The notes beneath the pieces are model-generated. The model saw nothing but the letters and a program-made list of their open reading frames with translations, ran no database searches and had not been told where the DNA came from. The position numbers were made by a program, and so were the translations under genes. Positions 14,645 to 15,003 of a stretch of DNA of 15,003 nucleotides are shown here, piece by piece (the stretch's first letter is position 1; the number at the start of each line of letters is the position of its first letter). This DNA is from Syntrophopropionicum sp964397525 (GTDB lineage Bacteria; Bacillota; Desulfotomaculia; Desulfotomaculales; Pelotomaculaceae). The stretch covers positions 1 to 15,003 of the forward strand of contig CAYNIY010000034.1 of the NCBI GenBank assembly GCA_964397525.1, given 5' to 3'.

Positions 14645-14905
14645 ATGCACCCTTTTTACGGGCCGAGCAGTCAATTTATGGGAGAAGGATATGTCTGGTG
14701 GCTGGGCATGGCTTCCATGATTCTCTACTTGCTCTTCTGGGCTGTCGTAATCATTTTTGCGTTTAAGCTCTTTAAAAAATATTTCCTTGGGCCGGACCAA
14801 CCCAAAGGCAAAGAAGATACTGCCCTGTCAATTCTCCGTGAAAGGTATGCGAAGGGAGAAATTGACGCCGAAGAGTTCAAGCAAAAGAAAGCCGATCTTG
14901 AATAA
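14645..14905 (+). CDS. Small membrane protein with C-terminal SHOCT domain
   Basis: This 86-residue protein has a short N-terminal segment (MHPFYGPSSQFMGEGY), one hydrophobic membrane helix (about 18-40, WWLGMASMILYLLFWAVVII) and a cytoplasmic C-terminal SHOCT motif (about 60-85: LSILRERYAKGEIDAEEF). SHOCT is a short domain found at the ends of many bacterial membrane proteins, thought to aid oligomerisation; its exact function is not established. The ATG at 14645 is chosen because AGGGAGGGGG ends 9 nt upstream; the in-frame ATG at 14618 lacks such a site. It follows the decayed acetyltransferase and precedes REP-like hairpins. Confidence 0.85.
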   Translation: MHPFYGPSSQFMGEGYVWWLGMASMILYLLFWAVVIIFAFKLFKKYFLGPDQPKGKEDTALSILRERYAKGEIDAEEFKQKKADLE

Positions 14906-14914
14906 AAGCAGCGT

Positions 14915-14999
14915 TGTGCGGATAAATCCGCACCTACAATCGGGGATGGTTCCTGGTCATGGGAGTATTCTGAAGTTGTAGGGCGGGTTTTAACCCGCC
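14915..14999. repeat. Inverted pair of REP-like hairpins
   Basis: The first hairpin is GTGCGGA/TCCGCAC (14916-14922, 14927-14933), continuing into CCTACAA (14933-14939). The second is TTGTAGG (14976-14982) running into GGCGGGTT/AACCCGCC (14982-14989, 14992-14999). The two units face each other with the complementary tags CCTACAA and TTGTAGG, as in BIME-type REP pairs. They follow the SHOCT gene and may protect its mRNA 3' end. The element may run beyond the window edge. Confidence 0.7.
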
Positions 15000-15003
15000 A
15001 AAA

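Overview
The window reads as chromosomal DNA from a spore-forming-type Firmicute, most likely a clostridial member of the Peptococcaceae (Desulfotomaculum/Pelotomaculum-like). This is inferred from strong AGGAGG ribosome binding sites, frequent TTG/GTG starts, several copper-amine-oxidase-N 'stalk' wall proteins, a Gram-positive type LexA box, and dispersed GGGACA...TGTCCC palindromes. No rRNA, tRNA, CRISPR array, integrase or transposase gene was seen. Every intergenic gap is shorter than 300 bases.

Layout. Positions 13-240 (minus) hold a small glutaredoxin-like gene that ordinary ORF calling misses: an in-frame TGA sits exactly where the first Cys of the CxxC motif should be, and a bacterial SECIS-like hairpin follows it, so it is best read as a UxxC selenoprotein. 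Positions 473-1505 (plus) carry a DUF4332 helix-hairpin-helix protein and a divergent MoaE-family protein. Three copies of one palindromic repeat lie in the three successive leader regions here. Positions 1648-4297 (plus) carry two cell-wall enzymes: a stalk-domain/VanY-type D,D-carboxypeptidase and a membrane-anchored L,D-transpeptidase.

Positions 4307-6505 (minus) encode a PcrA/UvrD helicase. It has a clear promoter (TTGCTG-17-TATAAT) with a near-consensus LexA operator over the predicted transcription start, so it is probably SOS-controlled. Diverging from it is an RNB-domain exoribonuclease (6752-8230), followed convergently by a PPM1/LCMT-family methyltransferase (8322-9242). A secreted stalk-domain protein with an unassigned C-terminal part follows (9460-10776).

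The right end is a two-gene non-homologous end joining operon, ku (10981-11856) and ligD (11911-14397; order phosphoesterase-ligase-polymerase with all key residues visible). After ligD come a decayed GNAT acetyltransferase remnant, a small membrane SHOCT protein, and an inverted pair of REP-like hairpins at the window edge.

Functionally there are two themes: DNA repair (LexA-controlled helicase, Ku/LigD) and cell-envelope remodelling (D,D-carboxypeptidase, L,D-transpeptidase, stalk proteins). The most notable hidden item is the selenocysteine glutaredoxin. I found no convincing wholly new multi-gene system.
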